Assembly: GCF_036320965.1 (NCBI RefSeq)
Contig: NC_092261.1
Location: 11,162,697-11,226,696 of the forward strand
DNA length: 64,000 nt
Source of the DNA: Panulirus ornatus
Lineage: Eukaryota; Arthropoda; Malacostraca; Decapoda; Palinuridae
Direction: 5' to 3'
Shown: positions 48,235 through 64,000 of the stretch, piece after piece
How positions within the stretch are numbered: position 1 is the stretch's first letter
Layout of the letters: each line of letters begins with the position of its first letter
The notes under the pieces: generated by a model
Databases searched by the model: none
Told to the model about the DNA's origin: nothing
The model's input: the letters and a program-made list of their open reading frames with translations, nothing else
Program-made: the position numbers and the translations under genes

Positions 48235-48451
48235 CATGAGGGCGTAGAGCAAGAGCACTTCGCAGGCGCGGGAGACGTGCCTGAGGCGCCTCCAGCAAGG
48301 GGCTTGGCACCGGCCCCATCAACCCAAGGGCAGGCGTGATAGTGGCACGCGTCAAGGAGACTCTCTCACTCTTGCCAGGCAGGAAGGAGTGGCTGGAGCT
48401 CTGCTTGTTCACGAGTCGGGTGGCGGCAATTACGGCCATAATAACCATCAT
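48235..48451 (-). CDS. Possible coding exon with donor site
   Basis: On the minus strand an ATG at 48451 opens 72 codons (starting MMVIMAVIAATRLVNKQ) with high third-position GC, then a consensus donor CATG/GTGAGT at 48235/48234. The frame would exit in phase 1. The upstream sequence ends in gactaacgttacag, so it might also be an internal exon. No family was recognised. Other frames here are also open on both strands, including a plus frame (48336-48530) with a hydrophobic segment AAITAIITIILLCG. The strand and even the coding status are therefore uncertain. Confidence 0.27.
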
Positions 48452-48588
48452 CCTCCTGTGCGGTAATTGTACCTGTAACGTTAGTCGGGCGGTGGCGGCG
48501 GGTGAGGAGAATAATGGAGGGAGGAGATAAAATGGGGGTAGCAGTCATGACCTTCTGCACTCACCACTTCCGTAGCCTCAACTTGCAG

Positions 48589-48704
<116 letters not shown>

Positions 48705-48886
48705 AGGTCATTTATCTTATCTTTCCGTCCGTTCCTCCTGTGGCTCAGCTCCTCCTTGATGTACTCGCCGTCATTTGAAACTCTCCAGCAGATTTTTACT
48801 TTCGAGTTAACCAACAGACGCTCATCGACCTGGCATTAGATAGATTCACCTGACAGTAGTTGGCTGTTTCTGACCAAATTAAGAAA

Positions 48887-48888
<2 letters not shown>

Positions 48889-48959
<71 letters not shown>
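48889..48959. repeat. (CT)35 microsatellite
   Basis: Uninterrupted CT run 189 bp from the previous array. Confidence 0.97.
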
Positions 48960-48962
<3 letters not shown>

Positions 48963-51399
48963 CAGTGCCGTATCTTCCTGGCGTCTATTACTTAAAGATG
49001 GTCATAAAAACGTACGTGGAAAAGAAACTGAAAGACTCTATTTTTGTATGTTATTACGAAATGTTAATTTGTTAAAAGAAGAAAGAAATTCATGCGTGCA
49101 GGGAACACTTGCGAAGTTGTTGCACTTTTAGAAAGTTTATGAAAACAAAACTTTTATCAAAAATTTGGTTTCAAAGCCTATTCAAGGACATGGTCATGAC
49201 TGGCAGAGCTTGGCAGCATACTGTACACTTCTTGTATTATCAGGTACTGTAGATATCTCTCACTAGATGGCATTACTACGTGACACACACCACAGTGTCA
49301 GTCTGCTACATGAGTAGCCCCCCAGAATCATTAGACGAGTTAATGATATTTCACGTCGTTTAGAACCGACTTACACTATCAGTCTACGAGAACTGTGACA
49401 TCCCCTGGAGATGATTCCTCGAAGGTGTCTACTGTCCACGAAGGGTAACAACACGTTGGGAATATATCAACACAGAAAATTTATCATTCATATCACTCGC
49501 TTATGACTTCATGACCGGACCCACATGGTATTTGTGATGTTAAGAATCAACAAAACTGCATCGTTGAGACGTGCTTTGAAGTTATATCTTCAGAGCACAA
49601 CGTTTATCCTTTTGGGGAAAATACACTCGGAAAATAATTTGGGGCGGCTGAATGGTCCACGGTAACATAAATACTGCAAATCTTTATAGATGTTGGGGGG
49701 GCCAGTGCAGGTGGAGACTTCTTTTCAAAACGCAATATATTTATTAACTTCCTCGTGATGTAATAGTGATATCGTGTACTTACTCTATATACTGCATTCT
49801 GTATTTTTCATGGAAATTCTTATTAAGACAAAGACGTATTCTAGCCTCATTCAGTATGGCTACAAGATTAATTTTTATATCTAAAAAAAAGAAACTAGTC
49901 ATCTTAGGGAATAGTTAGCGGATGAGATCTGTACAGTGTTTAGAATGTGACCATATATGTCATCATATGTGATGTGCAGGTGATCAAGATGGCTGTTGAT
50001 CATGGAGTTAGATGGTTAACATGAGTAATGCTGCTGGAGGTGTACAGTGGCATTACTCAGGGTGGTGGAAATGTTACTTTCATCTCTTCCCCGAGATATT
50101 AAAAGCCACAGAAATGTTACTTTCGTCACCTTCGAGAGAAAAAAGTTATGGTTTGTTTTATTTAGACATGTAAAACTGTTATCCCTTGCTACGATTTCTA
50201 ATGGATTTTGATAAAATACTTTGGTCAAGCAATCGTTATAGTTCATTTAGTATCTAGCAGACAAATACTAATATTGTTCAAATTATTTCAGTATAAGGCA
50301 AAATGATATGGCGCTCACATGGTTACTCTTTTTTTCTTTCAGACTCAATAACATTCACTACCGTACCGCCTCGTGTAGAAAAAAAAATACTTTGGGCCCT
50401 GCTGAAAAATTTCAAATGGTGTGGGGAAAATATACATGTGGTAATACCCACGCCTATCTAATTTTATTGGCCATCAATCTAAGTCAGACATATGCCGTTC
50501 CATTACACACCGAACAAGTTCACTGATAATCTGGCATTAACATAATCTGTGTAATAACTGATCGTATTTCCGATACAGGCAGGAAAACAGTATGACGAGT
50601 CATATCGGTGCAATTAAAAATGAAAAGCTTAATCCATCCCAATAAAACGCAGTTTTAGTGGTAGATATGTTGGATTTAACGACGGCCAGTGACGACACCA
50701 TCACATGAGTTACGACACGCTGACTGCAACCATCTGATCATTGTCTGGTTGTAATTAGTAATTATTATTACCGATGGGGTGTAGCCGGACTCCGCCCAGT
50801 AGTAGCCACACCTCGAGCAGAAAGAAATAAAAAGAGCCTCACAGTCTATGAGGATGTATGATCATCGCTGGTCGAAGAGACACAGTCTCGTAACGAACTT
50901 ATCGCTTCAGAGAAGTCCATAATTTCCCCGCTGCTGCTTGGAGTGCAGCACTGACATCTCAGGAGCCCAAAGAAAGAGATCGTGGGATTGTATGAAATGA
51001 AAATATAAGAATATGTCTTTATTTAGTCTTGGATCAATAATCCAGACAGAATGGTCTAATGATTCGCCATCAAAATGAACTACTCAGTGCTATTCTGTTA
51101 CAAATATACAGTCTGCCTTACCAAGGGTGCCTCCCTCATATCTTTACCGTCAGTTTTGGTTTTCTTCGAAGTCGTGAGGCCTGGTGAGGAGATAGGGGAT
51201 ACGGAAGCCGTGAACCATCGTAAACAGGACGCTCCAAGACGTCCTCTACATTATGACCTAATGGTGTCCCCCTGACTCCATTACCAGCGAACGGGGTGAT
51301 GTCAGGCAGCTCAACTCCAAGACTCTGTAGGGATAACGTTCATCCGTCTGCAACCGTTTGCTTCCTACACCTACAGCATTAGTAGCCACAGAAGCAGGT
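48960..51399. other. Long unannotated stretch
   Basis: About 2.4 kb of AT-leaning sequence without arrays, exons or mobile elements that I could recognise, one of the two quietest parts of the window with 54.5-56.3 kb. gtaattagtaattattatta lies near 50750. Confidence 0.45.
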
Positions 51400-51660
51400 G
51401 TCCTGGCTGAGATGATTATGGTAATAGTAGTGGTTATGTTAATAAAAAGTAGTATAGCAGTGGTGTTTGTGGTTAGGTGGAACCAGTAATGAAGGTAACA
51501 CTCGAAAGATGCTGACAGTAGACGAAATGAGTAATGATTGTAGTATCATTACCACTTGTGATGGTATTCATAGTAAAATTGATACAGTCATTGATATGAT
51601 AGTTATAACGATCACTACAATAGTAATGCATAGCAGTAGTAGCAAGAGCTGAAATATTGT
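51400..51660. repeat. Degenerate GTA/GTG trinucleotide-like tract
   Basis: Scattered agtagt, gtaatag and ggtgttt blocks suggest an old trinucleotide repeat. Confidence 0.4.
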
Positions 51661-52878
51661 TGTAGCAAGCAGAGATAGACTCTCATAATGCTGCAGTTTC
51701 ACTGCGATTTATTCAGTTTATATTTTGACAGGACATCTAAGGTTCATTCTCGGCGAAAGTACAGCTGGTCGGAGCAAACAGTTTATGTCACTCTAACGAT
51801 GATGATAGTTTTTTTTTTTTTTCTACACTTCACTAAACCCATTCCAGTTCCTTTCACTGACGACAATGACCTTGTCACCGAAGTATCAGGTCTGTCCTAT
51901 TTACAGAAAGAACTTTGAAGTATTGTGTACAAGATCTCTAGATATACAAATCTAATTGGAAATGCGATTCAGGTGAAAGAAACAGGATGTGATTTACATG
52001 TTTCGCTTAGATATCTAAAAGAAATTTATATTTCCAATTCTAAGTGTAATTTTATCAAGATACATTTCCAACTACCTGAAGAGATTTCATTGATCAGCTG
52101 CTGCCAAACAAACTTCTTTTTTTGTGTGTGATTCCAGCGTTTCTCACGAAATTCAATAATCCGATGCTTCACTCTGGTGAACTGCTCACTTGCTTACCAC
52201 TGCGAGGCTTAACATATCTGGTTATTGATCTGCAGGTAAAGCGTTCGAGTGGGATCCAATACCCGACATCCTTTGTTCATGTAACCACCCAAGCGAAATT
52301 GTGGTGTTTCACAACGATGAAACATGGGGAAAAAATCATTATTAGCTCCTGAACCCACCACCCGCCCGGTGCTGAATTCTGGCCACATAGGAACATACTT
52401 TTAAGATGCGTTCGAATTTGGTTTGGAATATGCAATAGGATCTAAGTTTGGGCCTGGACCTTAGTAAATTTCCAGTCATCATTGTACTGAGCAGCATGCT
52501 CAGTGCCTATGTTAGGACAAGGAATTTCATATGAAGATATGAAGTCTTCAGGGAGATGAAGTTCATGGAGGGTACATCAACCTCGAGGGCTTGCTTTGGG
52601 GGGGGGGGGGGTTAGCCTTGTTGAAGGAGCCGAAGGACGACGTAATTTTGATTTGTAACAAGTACGTGTTTCCGCGCTGTAATTGTGTGCACATCCGCTC
52701 ACGTGCGCAACAAATTCTACAGTTTATACATCAGCATATTACTTGTGTACATGCATTATGCAATTTAATTTCACAAAAATACACATCTTTCCCATTGACG
52801 AAAATGCCGACATAGTTTTAGTTGCACGTGACTGAGCAGGAAGAGCATCATTGACCCTCCTGTGTAGTAATCTCTCAG
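51661..52878. other. Unannotated stretch
   Basis: Contains a (G)12 run near 52599-52610. No gene was recognised before the candidate exon that follows. Confidence 0.45.
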
Positions 52879-52991
52879 TCTTCACCCGCGTCCCGCTGGC
52901 CGCCAAACCCGGGCCTTGGCTCCCGAGCCTCCGCCTGGCCGGCGTCTGTGCTGGCCGCCAGGCTCGCCACAAGACGGCCTGCGGCGAATGA
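52879..52991 (+). CDS. Possible terminal exon
   Basis: After an acceptor-like taatctctcag the plus strand reads FTRVPLAAKPGPWLPSLRLA and continues to TGA at 52989-52991, about 36 codons. Almost every third base is G or C, and CpGs are frequent. AATAAA follows 15 bases later (53006-53011). The minus strand is also open here (52739-52972), so a CpG-rich non-coding block is an alternative. No family was recognised. Confidence 0.28.
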
Positions 52992-53005
52992 CTAATACTA
53001 TGGAT

Positions 53006-53011
53006 AATAAA
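53006..53011 (+). promoter_or_regulatory. Possible polyadenylation signal
   Basis: AATAAA shortly after the stop of the candidate exon at 52879-52991. Meaningful only if that exon is real. Confidence 0.2.
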
Positions 53012-56289
<3,278 letters not shown>

Positions 56290-56640
56290 TCGTTTATGCT
56301 ACTTCGTAGTTTTCATTGTCATAATCATTTGTTTTCTTTGTGCCAGTTGATACCGTACATTACACCAAGAAGTTTTCTTTATGGTAATAAGTAGTTTTTT
56401 TTATACCAGTAGTTAGTACTTTTCCTTATATCAGTTAGTAGAATGTTTTTTATTTGTTACTAGTTTCCGTTGTATTAGTTCGTAGTTTTCATTATGCCAA
56501 CCATTAGTTACCTTTATAGTAGTAGTTTCCTTTCTATACCATTTATTGGTTTTCTGTATATTAGCAGTTTTCCTTTTTGTGCCAGATATGTGTTACCTTT
56601 ATATGAGTAGCTTTTGTTGAACTAGTTAGAATTTCTTAAT
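56290..56640. repeat. Degenerate T-rich minisatellite
   Basis: Repeated gtagttttcNttatNcca and ccattagttacctttat blocks with a variable period of roughly 25-35 bp. Confidence 0.5.
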
Positions 56641-58280
56641 TTGTAGAAATCCATTCCATAAATCCAAGGTTGATTAAACAAATCTTTACCTCAAAATAAG
56701 TATATTTCGGAAGCACACCTCTCTCATTATGACATCTTCCAGAACCATGCCTACATCATCACGTCACAAAACCCCTCTACCAATACACTTTGAAGTATTC
56801 ACAGCCTTTCATTGCATACCACCAATGCCCATATAGCACACGAGGGCTCTCTTAAGTAACATCATCCTATTATCTTTACGTAACCTTACCATATTGTTAT
56901 CCTCCGTTGCCTTACCCTATGGCTAAGCATAGTAACCTTCCCTTATAAGCTGTTCTAGGTAACCTCAGACTAGCACATACCTGAAGAGAGAATACCACGT
57001 TACATCGATCTAATCTTCTGATGTGTATGATATCTGTGTGAAAGTAATCAGAGTAAACAATACATTTCCACCCTCCATATACCTATGGCTTAGGAGGCTT
57101 GGCTGCTTTTATGGCCCATCTCTCTCTTCTTCGACTACCCTGAACGGTAGCGCCCAACCTGAAACGTGGCGTTTATTTACTTTGGCGTTTTCCCATTAAC
57201 ATTCATTCCGCGGATCCGTTTTATTTCTTCATTTGGTTGAGCAGGTGGACTCCACAACCCGCTTTCCATGACATCACTTCATTTCCATTCGCTTTGGTTT
57301 GACCCTTTGCATATCTTTTGGATCTTCCTTACTTCACAATGTTGTTATTCTCTTAACCTGTCTAGCACCTGTTGCTCACGGCTGACAGCCCTGGGCAACA
57401 TTGCTCGCTGGCTTGACAGCTGGTTCAGCTCCATCATCAGCGTCGGTGATTATCTGCAGTGTTTTTTCATTGGTTGACGCAGAACAAGAGATGTTCTCAC
57501 GATGCAGCCAAGAGTAAAAATCTACTGCAAACGGACGATAATCATAGGTTTGTTTTAAAACAGGAGAGCATCTGGAGGATTGTTACTCGGTCCGTAGCTG
57601 ACCCTAGTATCTCATCTCGTCTTTTTTTTTTTTCAGTAGCAAATGTGATTCTTGTAACTGCCGTTTGAACAGTGCTATGAAGATTTCGCATTGTCTAGTT
57701 TTCGGAGAGTCTAAGTTAGCCCACACTTGGCATTAAGGCCAAGATTTCATCGAGGATGAACTTCTTGTGGTGACAGACATTTGAGACTCTAGATGTTTAT
57801 TGCTTGAAGCGCACTCGCCAGAGGCGGATTCGAGTCGGCGGTTACTCACACTGGGCGAAATGTCGTTGCCATGGAAATGCAATCTTGCCATTTCACTCCC
57901 AAATAAAAGTGAATGTCGTTTTGCACACCTTCTTTAATTGAGGTGATAGCATACTTTATACGAAAGGAATCTCCATTTAGTATTAACTATCTACATAATG
58001 ATAAATGTATCCTGCAATTCTTGAGAACATTAATGATGATGTTGATAAAGTGTACGATATTCGAGTTGAGTCTTATAAAATGATTTGCTAATTTGGAACG
58101 CCTTGCGGGCAATACATTTGAAAGGGCACTGAAAGAAACTATTTTAAATGTATCTTTACGTAAAAGCTAGTGACTAAGAGTCATGTATGAAACATAAATA
58201 TCTCTCCTACCAACAGAAATGAAACTGTTGAAAATGCTCCGTTCGAACAAACACAGCGCTTCATAACGTCCTTTTGCAAT
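56641..58280. other. Unannotated stretch
   Basis: cttggcattaaggccaag at about 57727 is palindromic. agaggcggattcgagtcggc near 57821 is B-box-like but isolated. No gene was recognised. Confidence 0.4.
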
Positions 58281-58934
<654 letters not shown>

Positions 58935-59081
58935 AACCTATATGTTCATCCTTCCTTGGGGTTGGTTAATAGATGTTTCCCTGGAATAGGTCAAGGTGAA
59001 AAGACATGGTACATACATACATACATACATACATACATACGTACAGGGATAAGAGACGGGGTAACATGAATGTAGATTGCT
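58935..59081 (+). mobile_element. tRNA-derived SINE, 3' part
   Basis: ttccttggggttggttaata and tgtttccctggaataggtca match the SINE body. aaaagacatggtac, an internal (ATAC)n expansion at 59010-59040, and gggataagagacggggtaac match the 3' block of the 39327 copy. The tRNA-like head is absent. Confidence 0.75.
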
Positions 59082-59089
59082 CACACACA

Positions 59090-59153
<64 letters not shown>
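59082..59153. repeat. (CA)n microsatellite
   Basis: CA run with one TC step, directly following the SINE tail. Confidence 0.96.
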
Positions 59154-59155
<2 letters not shown>

Positions 59156-60664
59156 AGGGTCATACAAATAAAAACTATGATTCATATGTCCCTACGATAC
59201 ATATCAAATGAGCTCATTTCAATTCCTCTTATGAGTGACACAAACACTGGTATGTCGAGAAGCCGATGTAGGATACATGTATTGTTACACAGGTTCTTAT
59301 CTGTGTTATGACGGCCCTCGTCTTGGCCATCTAATCAAAGGTGTTGCTTCAACGTGGATCATAATTTCGTCCTAATATCAGCGACGTCTCTAATTCAAGT
59401 GACTCACCTGACTGAAATTTATGATCGGCTCTACCTGGGTGCGACTCACTGTTTATAGTTTTTTTTGCTAGGACGGTGGAAGAGGATCAAAGAAGCGATT
59501 AAAGCACCGACCATAACCTGAGGGCAGAGAGAGAGAGAGAGAACATCCTGGTTGCTTAAGAAGCGAGGAGGACGACGGAGGAGACGGCTGGACGCGACGT
59601 GTTTTTATTGACGTTCATACAGCCGGCGATGATCAGTTCCCACGGCAAGTGTCTGGCTGCATCAACGTCCCGCCCGTCACACCCACTTGCCGCGCGTGGG
59701 AATCTAGAGTTCACCCGGGAAAGGTATATCTCCTCCTCCTCCTCCTCCTCCTCCTTCCCAACCTGGACGTTTTCCCTGCGTTTTTGCATTTGAAGGTGGT
59801 GACCACCACGACTCCGAGATAGAGCTAGGGAATATTGTATATTACCTATACATGTACTACCTAGACCCACAGGTGATTGGCTAGTTTTCATAAGCTTTAC
59901 GCGACACTCGGACAACCTCGTGACTGCCTGAGAGAAGGCTCTAAAATGTCCTTTTTCCTGGGACGGCAAAAGTTGCCACCAAGAACTCAAGACGTAAACT
60001 ATACCTTTCCGTGCAAGGGAGCGATGAACAGCGCCTCCAGCAAGAGTGAACGAAGTGAACTGTCCTCTTCAAGCTGTAGCAGTGGTGTTGATCCTTGTCA
60101 CTGACAATGTTTTACATAATGAGGCGGACAAATGGATGCCAAGCTGTGGTGAGGTCTCTGCTGGACGCACAAGTCAGGCAGATATAACAGTACGAGAGGC
60201 AGTAAGTAATGGAATAACTAGGCTGGGTCTGAGAACTGGCCTTGAAGTCGACAGTTGTACAATTTAATTTTCCTGCCTCTGTGATTTACTCTTATACTGT
60301 CACTGAATTGTATTAGTGCTTAAACATAAGTGATATAGGTCATATGGTATCTCCATTTTGTGGTATTACCCACTGATCATTTCTTTCTTCTTTCTTAACT
60401 CTCAAATGTCTTCAGAAAATTTGGCATACAGATTTTTCTATTGGTAATTAGATACCTCTTTTCGGATTTACTATGTATATAAAAAAAACATAACCCACGT
60501 GTCTTTTTAAGGCCAAGAATTGTACTTGTTGACGATATTGAATATGGAAACATAATATTATTTGAATTTGCATTACAAGTAGCTGTCAGACTTACGTTTA
60601 ATGCTTTAACTTACGTTTTATTGCTTGACAACTGAATGATGAACATGGGAATTATCTGTCCATG
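59154..60664. other. Unannotated stretch
   Basis: Short GA (59527-59542) and CTC (59729-59756) runs. Open frames at 59556-59990 (-) and 59877-60104 (+) are unrecognised; the minus one contains a poly-Glu tract from the CTC run. Confidence 0.45.
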
Positions 60665-60752
60665 ATTTAGTATGATTATTATTACTATTATTATCATTAT
60701 GATCATCATTATCATTATTATTATTATTAGTAGTAGTAGTAGTAGTAGTATT
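60665..60752. repeat. (ATT)n then (AGT)7
   Basis: Imperfect ATT/ATC trinucleotides change to pure AGT. Confidence 0.93.
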
Positions 60753-60940
60753 GTCATAAGCTATATTTTTTTTTTTTTTGTAATTTAGAAGAGGCTTTGA
60801 TAACATATCCCGTGTTAATATTCAGGCAGCGGATGTGGGCAGTCCTCAGCTGTCTAACAAAACACGAAGACTCGGGGAGTCAGCAGGGACGGATAACACG
60901 ATGACTGCGCGCGCAGCTGTTCATCTCGTCTGTTGGTATG

Positions 60941-61029
60941 TACATAAAAAAAATTAACATAAAAACCTTAATCTTTACAGTACGATATTGTACATAAAAA
61001 AAAGACTTAATCTTTACAGTACGATATTG
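60941..61029. repeat. Tandem duplication, 50 bp and 39 bp
   Basis: tacataaaaaaaa followed by cttaatctttacagtacgat is present at 60941-60990 and again at 60991-61029. The first copy carries an extra 11 bases. Confidence 0.92.
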
Positions 61030-61663
61030 CCGCACGTCTTGTACTATGCTATGTATTCATTAACAATGCATTCCACAGCAGACTTAAACATTTTCTGAGC
61101 AAACTTTTACGTTTTCTGTACAATAAGCAGGTCCTATGTATTTTTGTCATATGCACAAAAAAAAAAAAAAACTCGAATCCGGATTTTGCCTTAACCCAGT
61201 GAAAACGCGATTTGCGATCATCCGCAACACATATTTACAACTGCGAATCGAGCTTCCGTGACCCTTAGACCCTCTGACCAATCAAGTGATATTGCCAGGA
61301 TATCCCCTAGAGCTCACTGAGGCCTCCGTGTATCCTGCTGCTGACTGAGAGAACATTTTTGTCCTGTGATACATGGCAGTGGAAGAAAGACATCGTGTAT
61401 CGAGCAATCTATAAGAAATCCTTAGAATTCTACGCATTAATCATCTCTCAGCATAAACTGGTAGGTTGTTGTCATAGCTTGTAGTGATGGTTTGTCACTT
61501 TCATGTGTTGTTAGGATGAAATAACTCGGTTTAAAGAAATGTCGGACCCGTATGGAATTTTTATTTGTAAGAAACACCCCTGGACTCAATCAGACCGGAT
61601 TTGAAGCGTTTTAGTGTGCGGAGCGAGGGAGAGAGGGAGCCACCTGTCATCGGCACTGACGTG

Positions 61664-61666
<3 letters not shown>
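61030..61666. other. Unannotated stretch
   Basis: Contains an (A)15 run near 61156-61170. No gene was recognised. Confidence 0.5.

Positions 61667-61714
<48 letters not shown>
61667..61714. repeat. (AT)24 microsatellite
   Basis: Uninterrupted AT run. Confidence 0.97.
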
Positions 61715-61716
<2 letters not shown>

Positions 61717-62819
61717 AAGCAGTTATTGTATAACCCAACCTTGTATGTTATGCGGAGTATGAATCATGAAGAATTGGATGTTGTAGTATAGATATACTGT
61801 ATATGACCATGATGCGTTTGTGCCTTCATACGTGTCCTCTGTAAATGTAGCGTTTCGCTGGTCGACCCAGATACGTCGAATAGAGCGCACCTTGACGGAA
61901 TTGGGACGGGTAGGGGATCGCTGGCTGTGTTCAGTTCTTCACTCATTTTGATCGCCCAGTTGGAGTGATGAGTAAGGTAAGACAACAAATGAAATAATCC
62001 CTTCTTCTTTTATCGTATTCTGGTCTCGATCAAATGTACCAGTTCCAGTTGTGTGAACCGTTCGACTGAATGAAGCAATATGATGCGAAGATAATTTTCA
62101 TACGCAGTGTAGCCACTTGCAGACGTCGTCTAGTAACACCAAAAGCAAAATCACTCTTACTTGTAAACGAAGACCCATAGTGTCATCACGCATGTTCCCT
62201 AGATCTGACACAAAGTGTCTGTCTTGTGATCCTGGAAGTTAGTATACTATATCAACTAATTCAGGAATAAAATCCAGAACATTAACGCAGAAAGTTATTG
62301 CAGTAAGTGTAGATGAGAGTGTATGACAGCTATATGATATACTGTCCTGTCTATATCCATTTATATCGGTTAGAGATTTAGGTTACTATCACTGTCCTTC
62401 AGGAGGTACCCTCGCCATAGACCATCAGATCTTCAGAGTGTTATCTGGCTTCCCCATTGTACTCCCATGTACTATTAATGAACCCATGGGAGGTGATAGT
62501 TTACTGTGTGACATCACAAATACACGTAACAGTACGATAAATCTCATGTTATATTGCATTCTAAGTGCTCGAGATTACACATTGTTGGTAGGTATTTGTG
62601 GAGGAAAATAATTCTTTTTTTTTTCAAATCTTGTTCCTGAGTTGTAACGTACGAGTGTATGGGGTCAGAGACACTGCAGGGGAGGAGGGAGAGGCCAGAG
62701 ACCACGGGGACAAAAGGAGAAGTAGATGGGTTAGAGTGGCTTCATCCCGATGGAAATATAAGAGGGACTGAGGAACGGGACCTTACGATCTACACAATAT
62801 TTTTCAGCGACCTTTAACT
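61715..62819. other. Unannotated stretch
   Basis: No exon, RNA or mobile element was recognised. Confidence 0.5.
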
Positions 62820-63205
62820 TTCCTACATTTTCTAACAATCTCTCCGCACCTTCCTCGCACCTCCAAACATCACCCCATACCTCATTTCCCTTTTCCGATC
62901 ACCCCCTCAACACCTCTCATCATCTCTCCACACCCCTCAACTCCTCCCCACATTTCTTAACACCCTCCCATCATGTTCCCCTCGCCTCCATACGATTCTC
63001 CGGCACCATATAACACCTCCCAGTAACTCTCCTACACCTTCCATCAGATCCTATATTCTCTACAGTCAAAAATAGGGTTGCCTTCTACACTTCGTTCTTC
63101 CATCCACCTCACCATCTCTCCCTTTCAACACTTTCCCACCACTACCACCGCCATTGCCACCACCAGTGTTACCACCACCATCACCACTGCCACTAGCACG
63201 CGGCA
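62820..63205. repeat. Pyrimidine-rich degenerate repeats, then (ACC)-like tract
   Basis: 62840-63060 has repeated caccccNtcaac, tctccacacc and ctcccatca blocks. 63135-63200 is an imperfect ACC/ATC trinucleotide tract. The Thr/Pro-rich plus frame is repeat translation. Confidence 0.6.
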
Positions 63206-63511
63206 CACCCCTGAGCTTATCCCTCCAGCCCAGGTAGCTCCTCCACCCCATATATGCCACCCTCCTCCAGATAAGTGGCACTTGCGCCCCCTCCCTATGA
63301 CCCACTTCACCTTCTGATCGATGGCCTCGACCTGGGAAGCTTCACGACAGTTTTTATTTGCCCAAAAGGCAACGAAATTTCTTATTCGGGAAGTAGTGCA
63401 CTCCTCCCAGCAACGTATGTGACCAGTTTAATTGTCACTGTGGATTTTAACTTTTTACACAGATCATGGGCATGATTGTTCAGTGTCATAGCCAGGCAAT
63501 CATATCCATGG

Positions 63512-63610
63512 GTCGTACCTTCCAGTTCAAGGGTTATGTTGTCGTACCTTCCAGTTCAAGGGTTATATTGTCGCACCTTCCAGTTCAAGGGTTATGTTGT
63601 CGTATCAAGG
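63512..63610 (+). repeat. Half foldback array, 29-bp units
   Basis: Three units of gtcgtaccttccagttcaag ggttatgtt (29 bp) at 63512, 63541 and 63570, plus a partial unit. The orientation matches the right arm of the foldback family (gtcgtac...caaggg). No left arm was seen. Confidence 0.7.
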
Positions 63611-64000
63611 ACAGCACCATCTCGCTCACTGGGTTAAATGTTATCACGGTTCATCATCTGACGGATGTAAGAGGATCATAGTCATCATAAAAAGTCGAAT
63701 TCATGGCTAGACTTTCGCAGTAACATTACTAGTCATATTGGGTACTTGTTGGGCCAGTGCCATTAATGTGAGCTCTTTACACAGACCTTTGGCCCGTTTA
63801 CAGTAGCTTGACTCGCTCTGTCGTGTAACTGAGAGCAGTTCATACGAATGAGAATTGATAAGTGAATGGAAGATGAGATGGATAGATTAGTGAGTCTCAT
63901 ATAATAGTCCTTCAAGGCTCACTATATCTGAAACATTGGAAGTGATGATGTTCCGATCATCAGAATGTAGGGATGGGAAAGCAGTAAGCAGCAGATCCCA
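63611..64000. other. Unannotated stretch
   Basis: No feature was recognised. The window ends in unassigned sequence. Confidence 0.5.

Overview
The window reads as intergenic or intronic DNA from a eukaryote with a very repeat-rich genome, most likely a decapod crustacean. The evidence for this is the density of long dinucleotide arrays (about 45 of CT/GA, TA and CA/GT, several over 90 bp), degenerate CR1/Jockey-like LINE debris, a tRNA-derived SINE family, and a dispersed element whose sequence I associate with decapod genomes. There are no bacterial operons, no phage genes, and no rRNA or intact tRNA genes. The organism call is inference, since no taxon-specific gene confirms it.

No complete gene is visible. 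The best coding candidate is a minus-strand terminal exon at 7262-7492. It has a long polypyrimidine tract and AG acceptor, 76 codons with high GC at third positions, and a C-terminal CxC that resembles IL-17-like cystine-knot cytokines. Weaker candidate exons or GC-rich coding-like islands lie at 13282-13506 (+), 28060-28235 (either strand), 48235-48451 (-) and 52879-52991 (+). Almost every other long open frame is a translation of a tandem repeat.

Layout: 1-4.7 kb holds a 57-bp minisatellite in one copy of a direct duplication about 3.3 kb apart, plus a 31-bp minisatellite. 5-10 kb holds the first foldback element, the IL-17-like exon and two copies of dispersed element X. 10.6-15 kb holds a 49-bp minisatellite split by a CT array, a 1.4-kb purine-strand domain, a cluster of TAATT motifs and the second foldback element. 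15-25 kb is mostly unannotatable sequence with 61-, 27- and 18-bp tandem repeats. 25-27.3 kb is a SINE followed by a decayed LINE. 28-36 kb is microsatellite-rich, with a SINE/(GT)n/LINE composite at 33.6-34.1 kb. 37-47.7 kb has two more foldback elements, two SINEs, a MITE-like inverted-repeat element and another copy of X. 48-64 kb is mostly unrecognised sequence with CT arrays, a candidate terminal exon, one SINE tail and a half foldback array.

The features do not form a pathway. The organising theme is repeat dynamics: microsatellites repeatedly sit at the edges of mobile-element fragments and duplications, and a family of foldback elements with minisatellite arms recurs at 5.9, 14.4, 37.5 and 47.0 kb, with a half copy at 63.5 kb.
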